This document shows, piece after piece, positions 40,939-50,479 of a stretch of DNA of 64,000 bases. A program made the position numbers and the translations under genes. The notes under the pieces were generated by a model. The model made no database searches. It was not told the DNA's origin and saw only the letters and a list, made by a program, of their open reading frames with translations. Source of the stretch: Crocinitomicaceae bacterium (lineage in GTDB: Bacteria > Bacteroidota > Bacteroidia > Flavobacteriales_D > Crocinitomicaceae); contig JANQWC010000005.1 of NCBI GenBank assembly GCA_030730025.1, forward strand, positions 81,886 through 145,885, read 5' to 3'. Each line of letters starts with the position of its first letter. Positions within the stretch are counted from its first letter, which is position 1.

Positions 40939-43053
40939 ATGAAACTGCGTTTATTCGTTATTTTTTGTATCTCTATTTTAACCCTCAAGCCTGTGATGGC
41001 GGAGGAGGGTATGCTCATTCCGTCGCTCATTGCGGCGTTTGAAAACGACATGAAAGCCAAGGGCATGAAGCTCAGTGCGGCCGATATTTATAGTATCAAC
41101 AACACAAGTATCAAAGACGCTATTTTTCAGTTCGGTGGCGGTTGTACAGCAGAATTGGTTTCTGACAAAGGCTTGCTTTTGACCAATCACCACTGTGGCT
41201 ATGGCCAAATTCAGTCGCATAGTTCTTTGGAGCACGACTACCTGAAAAATGGATTTTGGGCCAAAAATTTGGCAGAAGAATTGCCCAACCCAGGCCTCAC
41301 AGCCACGCGAATTGTGCGCATAGATGACGTAACGGCGGCAGTCTTGGCAGGCGCAAGCTCTAAGGCGGATCAAGCGGTGATTGCGGCCAATATCAAGAAA
41401 TTGGTGGCTGCGGCGATTGCGGGAACACACTACGAGGCGGAGATCAAGGCATTTAATTATGGCAATGATTATTACCTCATGCTCAAAGAAACCTTTACTG
41501 ATGTGCGTTTTGTGGGCACTCCTCCTAACTCAATTGGCAAATTTGGTGGCGACACCGACAACTGGGTTTGGCCGCGCCACACCGGCGACTTCTCCGTGTT
41601 CCGCATTTATGCAGGCAAAGACAACAAGCCAGCTGCGTTTTCTAATGACAACCAACCTTATAAGCCGCTACATTATTTGCCGATCTCTTTTCATAACCGC
41701 CAAGAAGGAGATTTTACCATGGTTTATGGTTTTCCAGGCTTAACGGAGCAACACGTTGTTTCGGAATACCTCAAATTTATCATTGAAAAAGAACGCCCCG
41801 CGCGCATCGAAATGCGCAATCATTCTTTGGCGGCTATCGACGCCGGCATGAAAGCTTCTGACCTCACGCGCATTCAGTATTCGGCCAAGCAAGCGAGCAT
41901 TGCCAACGCCTGGAAAAAATGGATTGGCCAAGTTGAAGGATTAGAGAATTTGGGTGCTGTGCAACTCAAGCTCGACTACGAAGCCAATTACAAGGCTATG
42001 GCCGTTAGCAAGCCAGAATGGGCAAAATACGCCGTGGCGCTGCAAACACTCAATGGCCTCATGGCAGAAGGCACCAAAACGGAATATAACTATGCTATTG
42101 GAGTGGAGTATTTTTCTGTGGGCCCAGAATATTTCAAATTGGTGCGTGGCATAGAAGACTTACTGACCAACTACGCGAAGTACGCAGCCAACAATAAACT
42201 CCAGGGTGTCTTGACCAAACTACAAACGAGTGCAGATGGCTACTTTAAAAATTACAATGTAGAAGTGGATCGTCAAATTTTCTTGGACTTAACTAAATTA
42301 TTCCTCAAGTATTCCCAACAAGAATTAAAAGGAACTACAGTTGAGCAATTAACCGATCTTATTTACAGCAAATCTATTTTTACTGATGCGGCACGTTATC
42401 AAGCGTTTTTGAGCAGTTTTAGCGCAAAATCGATCAAAAAATTGCAAAAAGATGCAGGTTTTGTGCATTTTAATCAGTTTTTCACGCCATTTAGAAATGA
42501 GCAGGTTCCGGCTTACAAGACTTTTCAAGCAGAGGTCAATAAGTGGATGCAAGTATATGTAGAAGGAAAGTATGTGATGTTTTCGACCTACAAGCACTGG
42601 CCAGACGCCAATTCTACTTTGCGCATTACTTACGGGCAACTTGAAGGATCTGCGCCCACAGATGGCATGCGCTACACCGAACACACCACTCTAGATGGCA
42701 TTGTAGCCAAATACAACACCGGCAACCCCGATTTTGAACTCTTGCCGCGCATGCTCGAATTGCACGCCGCCAAAAACTATGGGCCGTATGCGCAAGGCGA
42801 TGAATTGTGGGTTTGCTTTACGGGTTCTAACCACACCACAGGTGGCAATTCTGGCTCGCCAGTTCTAGACGAAAACGGTTACCTAATGGGCCTCAATTTT
42901 GACCGCAGTTGGGAGAGCACCATGAGCGATTATTTGTTTGACCCAACCCGCTGCCGCAACATTGTAGTCGATATCCGCTACGTACTTTGGGTCATGGATA
43001 TTTACTCCGGCGCCAAACACTTAGTCGACGAAATGACCTTAATGAAAGAATAA
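40939..43053 (+). CDS. S46 family dipeptidyl peptidase, DPP11-like
   Basis: A 704-residue secreted serine peptidase with signal peptide (residues 1-21). The triad is His in LLTNHHCGYGQIQ, Asp in HTGDFSVFRIY and Ser in TGGNSGSPVLDENG. The residue after FD in GLNFDRSWE is Arg; in the S46 family this S1-pocket position is Arg in DPP11 (Asp/Glu-specific) and Gly in DPP7, so acidic P1 preference is predicted. It cuts dipeptides from peptide N-termini in the periplasm for nutrient use. A TATATTTG promoter for the next gene starts 4 bases after its stop. Confidence 0.9.
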   Translation: MKLRLFVIFCISILTLKPVMAEEGMLIPSLIAAFENDMKAKGMKLSAADIYSINNTSIKDAIFQFGGGCTAELVSDKGLLLTNHHCGYGQIQSHSSLEHDYLKNGFWAKNLAEELPNPGLTATRIVRIDDVTAAVLAGASSKADQAVIAANIKKLVAAAIAGTHYEAEIKAFNYGNDYYLMLKETFTDVRFVGTPPNSIGKFGGDTDNWVWPRHTGDFSVFRIYAGKDNKPAAFSNDNQPYKPLHYLPISFHNRQEGDFTMVYGFPGLTEQHVVSEYLKFIIEKERPARIEMRNHSLAAIDAGMKASDLTRIQYSAKQASIANAWKKWIGQVEGLENLGAVQLKLDYEANYKAMAVSKPEWAKYAVALQTLNGLMAEGTKTEYNYAIGVEYFSVGPEYFKLVRGIEDLLTNYAKYAANNKLQGVLTKLQTSADGYFKNYNVEVDRQIFLDLTKLFLKYSQQELKGTTVEQLTDLIYSKSIFTDAARYQAFLSSFSAKSIKKLQKDAGFVHFNQFFTPFRNEQVPAYKTFQAEVNKWMQVYVEGKYVMFSTYKHWPDANSTLRITYGQLEGSAPTDGMRYTEHTTLDGIVAKYNTGNPDFELLPRMLELHAAKNYGPYAQGDELWVCFTGSNHTTGGNSGSPVLDENGYLMGLNFDRSWESTMSDYLFDPTRCRNIVVDIRYVLWVMDIYSGAKHLVDEMTLMKE

Positions 43054-43056
43054 ATC

Positions 43057-43064
43057 TATATTTG
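43057..43064 (+). promoter_or_regulatory. -7 promoter element of the glycosyltransferase 2 gene
   Basis: TATATTTG, a perfect TAnnTTTG, 33 bases before the ATG at 43098. Confidence 0.5.
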
Positions 43065-43097
43065 CTTATTATTTTCAAACCTATTGCGTTTTCTCGA

Positions 43098-44999
43098 ATG
43101 AAGAACTCTTTATTATTGCTCGTTTTTGGCTTGTCTATGGCCTTTACCACACAGGCCAGCAAAGACCTAGCGATCCCTGTATCTAAAAAAATCGAAGGGT
43201 TTTTAGTTGATTTCAAGACCAAATGGGAAGTAGAAGAGGTAGAGGTTCAACTCAAATCGTCCGTCACTGGTAAAGTTTACACTACAGAAACCGACGAAAA
43301 TGGTAAGTTCACCTTCCGCAATGTACCGATCGGGAAATCCACAATCAAACTCATTGACAAAGATTACCGCCCGAGCGTATTAAAGGTATTCGAAACCAAC
43401 GCCAAGGAACACCTCATTCATTATACCTTCAGCCAAACCCAGCCTTTTTCCGCGCAACTAAAAGTTTCTTGGTTGTTCAATTGGGGCGACTACCAAGGCA
43501 AAGAACACTACTGGTCTCATATCGTTGCGCGTGTCATCTTGGTGATTTACGGTTTGTGTTTGGTCCTGATTTTCTTCTATAGTGTGATCCAATTGAGTTT
43601 AGCAGTCGCTTATGTTAAGAACAAAAAGAAACAGCAAAGCCGCGTTACGCCTCCATTTGATTTAGCCAATGCGCCTAAAGTAACAGTGCAATTGCCGATG
43701 TACAACGAAATGTACGTGGCAGAGCGCATCATAGAAACGTGTGCAGAAATAGATTATCCTAGAGATAAATTTCAGATCCAAGTACTCGACGACTCCACAG
43801 ACGAAACCAAAGACATCATTGCCAACAAATGTGCGGAAGTTGCCGCAAGAGGCATCAATATCCAGCATATCCACCGCACAGACCGCACCGGTTACAAAGC
43901 AGGTGCTTTAGATTGCGCTATGGACAAGGTAGAGGGCGAATTCATTGCTATTTTCGACGCCGATTTTGTGCCAAGTAAAGATTTCTTGTTGCGCACCATT
44001 CCTTATTTTTCTGAAAATGTGGGTGTGGTTCAAACGCGTTGGGGTCACCTCAACAAATCTTACTCTTTGCTTACTGAGTTGCAAGCCTTTGGCTTGAACG
44101 GACACTTCGCTATTGAGCAGGGTGGTCGCAATGCCAGCGGACACTACATCAACTTCAACGGAACTGCAGGGGTTTGGCGCCGCGCTACCATAGACGACGC
44201 AGGCGGTTGGGAACACGACACCATCACCGAAGACCTCGACCTCAGCTACCGTGCCCAAATGAAAGGCTGGCGTTTTGTTTATTTGGAAGAAGTAGAGTCT
44301 CCGGCAGAATTGCCAATTACGATGTCGGCCCTAAAAAGTCAACAACACCGCTGGATGAAAGGCGGCGCAGAGGTATTTATCAAAATGTGGAAGCGCTTGG
44401 CTACAACTAAAGGCCTCAAAATTAGCGACCGTATCCACGGCTTGGCACACCTTTTCAACTCATCAGTTTTCGTCTTTATCTTGATCCTTTCTTTACTTAG
44501 TTTGGCTGTATTGCACATCAAAGATTCTTTCTCTGATCTCAATATCTTCATCAAGTACGGGATGTATTTCTTCTCAAGCACCATTTTCTTGGGCTTCTAC
44601 TACTGGAATTCTTTCCGAGACAAGCGCGGTAACTTCTTCGGCGATTTATTCCGTTTCTTGGGTCGTTTTGTACAGTTCTTGACGGTTTCTATGGCGCTTG
44701 GCCTCAGCAATGCAGTGGCAGTAATTGAGGGCTACCTCGGTATCAAGAGTTCTTTTGTGCGCACGCCTAAATTCAATGTCGCTAAGAAAGATGAATTCAA
44801 GGGCAACAAATACGACAAAAAGAGCTTGTCTATCATCAATATCATGGAAGGTATTTTCATGGTGACGTTCGGCTTTACAGCCGTAAACAGAGCGCTTTAC
44901 GGAGACCTCGGAATGGTGCCGTTTCACTTGATGTTGGCAATTGGCTACGGAATTATTTTCTTCAATACCCTTAAAGAAAACAGAGGGCAACAAGCTTAA
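43098..44999 (+). CDS. Membrane glycosyltransferase family 2 with carboxypeptidase-regulatory-like N-domain
   Basis: A 633-residue protein. Residues 1-20 form a signal or anchor; 25-105 are a CarboxypepD_reg-like beta domain (TETDENGKFTFRNVPIGKST); a membrane helix at about 137-165; then a processive GT2 domain (about 185-430) with VQLPMYNEMYVAERI, QVLDDSTDET, AIFDADFVPSKDF, TEDLDLSYRAQMKGW and QQHRWMKGG (the D, DxD, TED and QxxRW motifs of cellulose-synthase-like enzymes); three to five membrane helices follow. It would make or extend a glycan or glycolipid at the inner membrane; the product is unknown. The fusion of a periplasmic beta domain to GT2 is less common. ATG at 43098 is chosen because it starts the signal. 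Confidence 0.85.
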   Translation: MKNSLLLLVFGLSMAFTTQASKDLAIPVSKKIEGFLVDFKTKWEVEEVEVQLKSSVTGKVYTTETDENGKFTFRNVPIGKSTIKLIDKDYRPSVLKVFETNAKEHLIHYTFSQTQPFSAQLKVSWLFNWGDYQGKEHYWSHIVARVILVIYGLCLVLIFFYSVIQLSLAVAYVKNKKKQQSRVTPPFDLANAPKVTVQLPMYNEMYVAERIIETCAEIDYPRDKFQIQVLDDSTDETKDIIANKCAEVAARGINIQHIHRTDRTGYKAGALDCAMDKVEGEFIAIFDADFVPSKDFLLRTIPYFSENVGVVQTRWGHLNKSYSLLTELQAFGLNGHFAIEQGGRNASGHYINFNGTAGVWRRATIDDAGGWEHDTITEDLDLSYRAQMKGWRFVYLEEVESPAELPITMSALKSQQHRWMKGGAEVFIKMWKRLATTKGLKISDRIHGLAHLFNSSVFVFILILSLLSLAVLHIKDSFSDLNIFIKYGMYFFSSTIFLGFYYWNSFRDKRGNFFGDLFRFLGRFVQFLTVSMALGLSNAVAVIEGYLGIKSSFVRTPKFNVAKKDEFKGNKYDKKSLSIINIMEGIFMVTFGFTAVNRALYGDLGMVPFHLMLAIGYGIIFFNTLKENRGQQA

Positions 45000-45002
45000 G
45001 AT

Positions 45003-45389
45003 TTATTCTTTGACGATACTCAGGCTTTCGAGCTTGGTTTCGTATTTGCCACTTCGGAACTGAAAAGTACTGCGGTAGCTGTTGCCTTTAGAAACGTAAG
45101 AGCCGATAACGGTACCGTTTCCTTCGACAGATTTGGTATTTTTATACCTGAACACAAACGTACCTTTTGGATTTTTTTGAAAGAAACTCGTTAAGATCAT
45201 CTCGGCTTGTGAAAGCGGATACGCGCCATCAGAACCCGGCACTTGTAATACGATTTTATCTTTACCTAGACTAACGATCGCATGGGCGTCGTTGGTTTCC
45301 ATCCCGCGTTGAATTGTGGTGTAGGGTAAATCTCCACTTAGGCTAAGTGAAAACAACACGGCAGTCAGGAAACTGTAAATTACATTCAT
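45003..45389 (-). CDS. DUF4783 family secreted protein
   Basis: A 128-residue protein with signal peptide (residues 1-19) and the NTF2-like beta pattern of DUF4783, a Bacteroidota family (FFQKNPKGTFVFRYKNTKSV near residue 69; NSYRSTFQFRSGKYETKLES at the end). Function unknown. The gene is convergent with the GT2 gene (3-base gap) and divergent from cysS; its -7 element ends four bases before the ATG. Confidence 0.8.
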   Translation of the reverse strand: MNVIYSFLTAVLFSLSLSGDLPYTTIQRGMETNDAHAIVSLGKDKIVLQVPGSDGAYPLSQAEMILTSFFQKNPKGTFVFRYKNTKSVEGNGTVIGSYVSKGNSYRSTFQFRSGKYETKLESLSIVKE

Positions 45390-45393
45390 GCCA

Positions 45394-45401
45394 CAAACTT
45401 A
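45394..45401 (-). promoter_or_regulatory. -7 promoter element of the DUF4783 gene, four bases before the start
   Basis: Minus strand TAAGTTTG, a perfect TAnnTTTG, ends four bases before the ATG at 45389. Confidence 0.5.
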
Positions 45402-45426
45402 ACAAAAATGATGCCGTAAAATTGGC

Positions 45427-45434
45427 TAAATTTG
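45427..45434 (+). promoter_or_regulatory. -7 promoter element of cysS
   Basis: TAAATTTG, a perfect TAnnTTTG, 18 bases before the cysS ATG at 45453. Confidence 0.5.
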
Positions 45435-45452
45435 TAAGAATAATCACACAAA

Positions 45453-46919
45453 ATGAAAGCTCAGCAAGACCAACTCGTTATCTACAATAGTTTAAAAGGC
45501 GAAAAAGAACCTTTCGTTCCGCTTGTAGAGGGCAAGGTCGGCATGTATGTCTGTGGACCAACACTTTACAGCGAACCGCACATGGGCAATATGCGCACTT
45601 TCATCAATTTTGACCTCATTTACCGTTACTTATTGCATTTGGGTTTCAGTGTCAAGTATGTTCGCAACATCACCGATGCGGGCCACATCACCAACTCAGC
45701 TGGTCAAGAAGTCGATAGCATTGGCGTTGCTGCCAAAGCGGAGCAGCTACAGTCTTTAGAAATTGTCTATAAATACGCAGTCAAGTTTCAAGAATTACAG
45801 CGCATTTACAACCTCTTGCCGCCGAGTATTGAGCCAACCGCTACCCAGCACATTCAAGAGCAAATCGAAATCATAGAGCAAATTTTAACCAACGGCTATG
45901 CCTATGAAGCCAATGGTTCGGTTTATTTTGACACGCGTCGTTACATGCAAGACTACCATTACGGTATCTTGAGTGGGCGCAAGGTGGACGAACTCGAAAA
46001 CGAAACCAGAACCCTCAACGCCCAAGACGAAAAGCGTTTCTTCGCCGATTTCGCACTTTGGAAAAAAGCCAACCCCGATGACATGCAAATTTGGCGCTCG
46101 CCATGGGGCAACGGCAACCCAGGTTGGCACATCGAGTGCACCGCCATGAGTACCAAATATCTGGGCAAGCAGTTTGATATCCACGGCGGCGGCATGGACC
46201 TCAAATTTCCGCACCACGAAGACGAAATTGCCCAAAGTTGTGGCTCTTTTGGTTGCAACCCTGCCCGCTACTGGATGCACGCCAACATGCTCAATGTCAA
46301 CGGCCAAAAAATGTCAAAATCTTTTGGGAATTACTTTTTGCCCAAACAAATCCTCGATGGCAGTACCGGCTTGTTTGAAAAATCCTATACGGCCAACGTA
46401 GTGCGTTTTTTCATGATGCAAGCGCATTACCGCAGCAACCTAGACTTCACTCAAGACGCACTCAATGCGGCAGAAAAGGGCTTGTCTAAACTCACAGATG
46501 CCATTGCTACCCTAGAGCGTCTAGAAGCCAAAGCAGCGTCTTCTTTTGATGTCACTGCCTTAGTGCAATCGTTCTACAAAGCCATGAACGACGATTTCAA
46601 CGCGCCTATTCTCGTTGCCAATTTGTTTGAAGCCACGCGCCTGATTAACCTGGTCAACGACGGCAAAGAACAAATTGCAGCAGCAGACCTCGCTTTGCTC
46701 AAAGAGAAAATGGCTGTTTTTGTCTATGATGTTTTGGGCTTGCAAAAAGAAGCTGCAGGTTCAGAAAGCCGTTTAGCGCCTGTTATGGAACTCGTTTTAG
46801 ACTTGCGCGGGCAAGCGAGAACCAACAAAGATTGGACTACCTCAGATCAAATTAGAGATGGCTTGGCTAATGCCGGTATTGTGGTCAAAGACGGTAAAGA
46901 AGGAACTACTTGGAGCTGA
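45453..46919 (+). CDS. cysS: Cysteinyl-tRNA synthetase
   Basis: A 488-residue class I synthetase. Visible: YVCGPTLYSEPHMGNMRTF (HIGH-like motif and zinc Cys), WHIECTAMS (second zinc Cys), GGMDLKFPHHEDEIAQS (zinc His pair) and KMSKSFGN (KMSKS loop). It charges tRNA-Cys. The gene's 3' end overlaps the convergent DUF3050 gene by 14 bases. Confidence 0.95.
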   Translation: MKAQQDQLVIYNSLKGEKEPFVPLVEGKVGMYVCGPTLYSEPHMGNMRTFINFDLIYRYLLHLGFSVKYVRNITDAGHITNSAGQEVDSIGVAAKAEQLQSLEIVYKYAVKFQELQRIYNLLPPSIEPTATQHIQEQIEIIEQILTNGYAYEANGSVYFDTRRYMQDYHYGILSGRKVDELENETRTLNAQDEKRFFADFALWKKANPDDMQIWRSPWGNGNPGWHIECTAMSTKYLGKQFDIHGGGMDLKFPHHEDEIAQSCGSFGCNPARYWMHANMLNVNGQKMSKSFGNYFLPKQILDGSTGLFEKSYTANVVRFFMMQAHYRSNLDFTQDALNAAEKGLSKLTDAIATLERLEAKAASSFDVTALVQSFYKAMNDDFNAPILVANLFEATRLINLVNDGKEQIAAADLALLKEKMAVFVYDVLGLQKEAAGSESRLAPVMELVLDLRGQARTNKDWTTSDQIRDGLANAGIVVKDGKEGTTWS

Positions 46920-47679
46920 GATTGGCTTGAACGCCATCCCATAAGGCATAGCGCTTTTCCAGTGCTTGAATCGATACTGCTGTGGCTTCTTGCCATTTGA
47001 TGGCATCTGCACCACAAATTTCATCCATCATTTGCAGCGAAATGGGTCCGTGGTCACCACCGTCTACTTCAATGTGGCGTTCCAAATAATAGAGCAGTTT
47101 ATCGATGTTTGTTTGTCCTTGGCCTTGCATTTCGCGCAAGATTTCAATGAACATATCCGGAATGAGGTCTTCGCGCCCAAAGGTAAATAGCGCAGCAATT
47201 TTGTGGATTTGGCCGCTGTTGATGATTTCAAAAGTAAAGCGCACAAATGACCTGGTTTCCTCGCGGATGTCGAGCTGATACAAAGCTTCGTCTAAGGTTT
47301 TTCCGTAAGACAACCATTCGGTGAGTTGGTGAATAGGCAAAGTGTTGGCGCCAATTTGCTGCATTGCTTCCAGATACATTTCAAAGTGGCTTAACACTTT
47401 ACCATCTTTATCGAGGTCGGATTCTTCACCCAATACAATTTCATTGATGAAGCGACGGGTAATTGGCGAACCTTTTGGGGCCCAAGGCACTTCTACGCAG
47501 GTGAGGTTGCGCTGTAGGGCTTTGAGTAGGCTCATGAAATCCCAGACGGCAAAGATGTGTTGTTCCATGAACACCTGAAAATCGGTGCTGCTATGGATTT
47601 GAGCATACATCGGGTGCGCCAAAAGTTTGGTGCGTTGTGCGCTGAGCGCAGCTTGGAGTTGATCGATTTGTGGGTTCAT
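46906..47679 (-). CDS. DUF3050 family protein (heme-oxygenase-like fold)
   Basis: A 257-residue all-helical protein of the DUF3050 family. Conserved-looking metal-type residues are FMEQHIFAVWDFMSLLKALQ near residue 33, LSHFEMYLEAM near 100 and YLERHIEVDGGDHGPISL near 206. The family is placed in the heme-oxygenase-like clan as far as I recall; H-x3-D-x2-D-H resembles the third helix of di-iron oxidases of that fold. Function is unknown. Its tail overlaps cysS and 25 bases separate it from aspS. Confidence 0.8.
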   Translation of the reverse strand: MNPQIDQLQAALSAQRTKLLAHPMYAQIHSSTDFQVFMEQHIFAVWDFMSLLKALQRNLTCVEVPWAPKGSPITRRFINEIVLGEESDLDKDGKVLSHFEMYLEAMQQIGANTLPIHQLTEWLSYGKTLDEALYQLDIREETRSFVRFTFEIINSGQIHKIAALFTFGREDLIPDMFIEILREMQGQGQTNIDKLLYYLERHIEVDGGDHGPISLQMMDEICGADAIKWQEATAVSIQALEKRYALWDGVQANLSSK

Positions 47680-47704
47680 ATCTTTACAACAATTAACAAG
47701 CAGC

Positions 47705-49450
47705 TTAGTTGAGCTTGAGACCTAATTCTTTGAGTTGCGCTTCGTTTAGAGGCGATGGTGCGTCAATCATGGTATCGCGGCCCGAGTTATTTTTAGGGAA
47801 GGCGATGTAGTCGCGGATAGATTCTGAGCCGCCCATTGTGGCCACCAAACGGTCTAGGCCAAAGGCCAAACCACCGTGTGGAGGTGCACCGTACTCAAAT
47901 GCAGACATCAAAAAGCCAAATTGCGCTTGCGCTTCTTCTTTACTGAAACCGAGGAGGTCAAACATTCTGGATTGGAGGGCGCGGTCGTGGATACGGATAG
48001 ACCCGCCGCCGAGTTCTACGCCGTTCATGGCGAGGTCATAAGCATTGGCGCGCACCTTTCCTGGATCGGTATCGATGAGGTGGAGGTCTTCGGGTTTTGG
48101 CGACGTAAATGGGTGGTGCATGGCGTGGTAGCGGCCATGTTCTTCGTCCCATTCGAGCAAAGGAAAGTCCATGACCCAAAGTGGTTTGAAGACATTTGGA
48201 TCGCGCAGACCGAGTTGGGCAGCGAGGTGCAAACGCAGTTCGTTGAGTTGTTTGCGTGTTTTGGAGAGGTCTCCGGACAAAAGCAATAGGAGGTCTCCGG
48301 CTTGGGCACCAGCTTTTGCGGCCATGGCGCGGAGGTCGTCTTCGGAATAGAATTTATCTACGCTCGATTTGAAAGTACCGTCTGTATTGCACTTGATGTA
48401 TACCAGGCCTTTAGCGCCAATTTGCGGGCGCTTGACCCATTCGGTGAGCTCATCGAGTTGTTTGCGCGTGTATTCGCTGCAGCCTTCGGCATTGATGGCC
48501 AAAACGGCTTCTGCGCTATTGAAAACCACAAAATCGTTTTGTTGGGCCAGTGCAGTGAGGTCTACGAACTCCATGCCGAAGCGGATATCGGGTTTGTCTG
48601 AACCATAGCGCTCCATGGCTTCAGCGTAGGTCATGCGCGGGAAGTCGCCTTCGAATTTGACACCGCGAACGGTTTCAAAAAGGTGCTTGATGAGGCCTTC
48701 GAACATATGGAGGATGTCGTTTTGCTCTACAAACGCCATTTCGCAGTCGATTTGGGTAAACTCTGGTTGGCGGTCTGCTCGGAGGTCTTCGTCGCGGAAA
48801 CACTTGACAATTTGGTAGTAGCGGTCAAAGCCACTCACCATCAAAAGCTGCTTGAAGGTTTGTGGCGACTGCGGCAGCGCGTAGAATTGGCCTTCGTTCA
48901 TGCGGCTAGGCACTACGAAGTCGCGCGCACCTTCTGGTGTAGATTTGATCAAGACGGGTGTTTCGACGTCTAAGAAATCTTTGGAGTCGAGGTATTTGCG
49001 GGTTTCTAGGGCCACGCGGTTGCGCAAGCGCAGTTTTTCCAAAACAGGGTTGCGGCGCAAATCGAGATAGCGGTACTGCATGCGGAGTTCGTCGCCGCCA
49101 TCGGTATCGTCTTCGATGGTAAACGGCGGCAGTTTTGACGCATTCAGGATCGTTAGACTGGTGACGTTGATTTCGATTTCGCCGGTAGGGATATTTTTGT
49201 TTTTGCTGCTGCGTTCAATGACTTCTCCTTCTACTTGGATCACGAACTCGCGTCCTAGTTTGCGGGCTTGTTCGCAAAGCGCGGCATTGACTTCCATATT
49301 GAAGGCCAATTGCGTGAGGCCGTAGCGGTCTCGGAGGTCAATGAAGGTCATGCCGCCGAGGTCTCGGGAGCGTTGCATCCAGCCAGCGAGTGTGACTTTT
49401 GTTCCGATGTGTTCTAATCTTAATTCTCCGCAAGTGTGTGAGCGATACAT
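47705..49450 (-). CDS. aspS: Aspartyl-tRNA synthetase
   Basis: A 581-residue class II synthetase of bacterial type. The OB-fold anticodon domain begins [20 protein letters not shown]; the catalytic core has [40 protein letters not shown] and [20 protein letters not shown] (motifs 2 and 3); the bacterial GAD insertion lies between (about 290-420). ATG at 49450 is 20 bases after a TACCTTTG element. Whether it also charges tRNA-Asn cannot be told here. Confidence 0.95.
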   Translation of the reverse strand: MYRSHTCGELRLEHIGTKVTLAGWMQRSRDLGGMTFIDLRDRYGLTQLAFNMEVNAALCEQARKLGREFVIQVEGEVIERSSKNKNIPTGEIEINVTSLTILNASKLPPFTIEDDTDGGDELRMQYRYLDLRRNPVLEKLRLRNRVALETRKYLDSKDFLDVETPVLIKSTPEGARDFVVPSRMNEGQFYALPQSPQTFKQLLMVSGFDRYYQIVKCFRDEDLRADRQPEFTQIDCEMAFVEQNDILHMFEGLIKHLFETVRGVKFEGDFPRMTYAEAMERYGSDKPDIRFGMEFVDLTALAQQNDFVVFNSAEAVLAINAEGCSEYTRKQLDELTEWVKRPQIGAKGLVYIKCNTDGTFKSSVDKFYSEDDLRAMAAKAGAQAGDLLLLLSGDLSKTRKQLNELRLHLAAQLGLRDPNVFKPLWVMDFPLLEWDEEHGRYHAMHHPFTSPKPEDLHLIDTDPGKVRANAYDLAMNGVELGGGSIRIHDRALQSRMFDLLGFSKEEAQAQFGFLMSAFEYGAPPHGGLAFGLDRLVATMGGSESIRDYIAFPKNNSGRDTMIDAPSPLNEAQLKELGLKLN

Positions 49451-49470
49451 AGCCTTTGTTTTTGAAGCAA

Positions 49471-49478
49471 CAAAGGTA
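49471..49478 (-). promoter_or_regulatory. -7 promoter element of aspS
   Basis: Minus strand TACCTTTG, a perfect TAnnTTTG, 20 bases before the aspS ATG and just before the end of the peroxidase gene. Confidence 0.5.
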
Positions 49479-49489
49479 AGCAATCTCGC

Positions 49490-50476
49490 TTAAAAGCCGT
49501 TTCGACGCAGGTAAGAAGTATCGACTAATGCGCCAAAAAAATCGAGGAGTTGTTGTTTTTCTTTTGCGCTTAGTGCAAAGGCTACAATTCGAGGATCTTG
49601 CAAAGGATGTTTGGCGCCACCTTGTTGGTAATGTGCAATGACATCTGGCAGGGTGTTTTTACTTCCGTCGTGCATATAAGGATAGGTGAGCGGCAGGTTT
49701 CTGAGCGATGGAATTTTGAATTTTCCGATGTCGGAAGAATCGTGGTGAATGCGAAAGCGTCCTTGGTCTGTTTTGCCTTCATAGCTCGCATACAAGCCAT
49801 TGTTGGCGGCTTCATAGGTTGTGAAATAAGGCGCCGGATGACATTTAGTGCAGTACAATTCTTCTGAAAAGATACGCCACCCTGCCAGTTGGTCTTTGCT
49901 CATTGCTTTTTTGTTGCCGGCCATATATTGGTCAAAAGGCGCGTTCATGGAAAGCAAACTGCGCTCAAAAGCGGCAAGGCTGCGCGTGAGTACCCAGGCA
50001 TCGAAATCGCGGCCAAAAATAGCTTGTGCCGCGGCTTGGTATTCCGGAATTTGGCGCAATTGCTTGATCAGGATTTTCATGTTGTGCCCCATTTCTACGG
50101 GTTCTTGAATGGGCACAATTGCTTGGAGCTCGAGCGTTGCCAAATGCGCATCGAACATCGCCGTTTTCAAAAAGCCGGCATTAAGTATGCTGGGCGCGTT
50201 GCGCTCGCTCAGCTGTCCGTTGATGCCTTTGCTTTTGGCAAGTTGATCGGTAAATGCTTTTTTGGGGTCGTGGCAGCTCGCGCAGGAGACCGTACCGTCT
50301 AAGGAAAGCCGTTTGTCAAAAAAGAGCTTGCGCCCTAAAGCAATTTTTTCGGCGTTTTGAGGGTTGTCGGTTGGCGCAGGCACCACTACCGAAGCGTTTA
50401 AATCTTGGGTGTGTCCACAACGCAGTGCGAAAAAACCACTGAGCAAAAGCAGCGCTATAGAAAGAAAGCGCAGCAT
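49490..50476 (-). CDS. Diheme cytochrome c peroxidase / MauG-MbnH-like lipoprotein
   Basis: A 328-residue diheme protein with a lipoprotein-like signal (about residues 1-20, FFALRCG). Two CxxCH heme motifs: VSCASCHDPKKAF near residue 60 and YCTKCHPAPYF near 209. The conserved PYMHDGS segment near 267 is typical of CCP/MauG proteins. These reduce hydrogen peroxide or oxidise a protein substrate. It directly follows an MbnP-like gene (3 bases apart), the arrangement of MbnP with MbnH, where the enzyme converts a Trp of MbnP to kynurenine; that role here is inferred from context. Confidence 0.85.
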   Translation of the reverse strand: MLRFLSIALLLLSGFFALRCGHTQDLNASVVVPAPTDNPQNAEKIALGRKLFFDKRLSLDGTVSCASCHDPKKAFTDQLAKSKGINGQLSERNAPSILNAGFLKTAMFDAHLATLELQAIVPIQEPVEMGHNMKILIKQLRQIPEYQAAAQAIFGRDFDAWVLTRSLAAFERSLLSMNAPFDQYMAGNKKAMSKDQLAGWRIFSEELYCTKCHPAPYFTTYEAANNGLYASYEGKTDQGRFRIHHDSSDIGKFKIPSLRNLPLTYPYMHDGSKNTLPDVIAHYQQGGAKHPLQDPRIVAFALSAKEKQQLLDFFGALVDTSYLRRNGF

Positions 50477-50479
50477 GGC

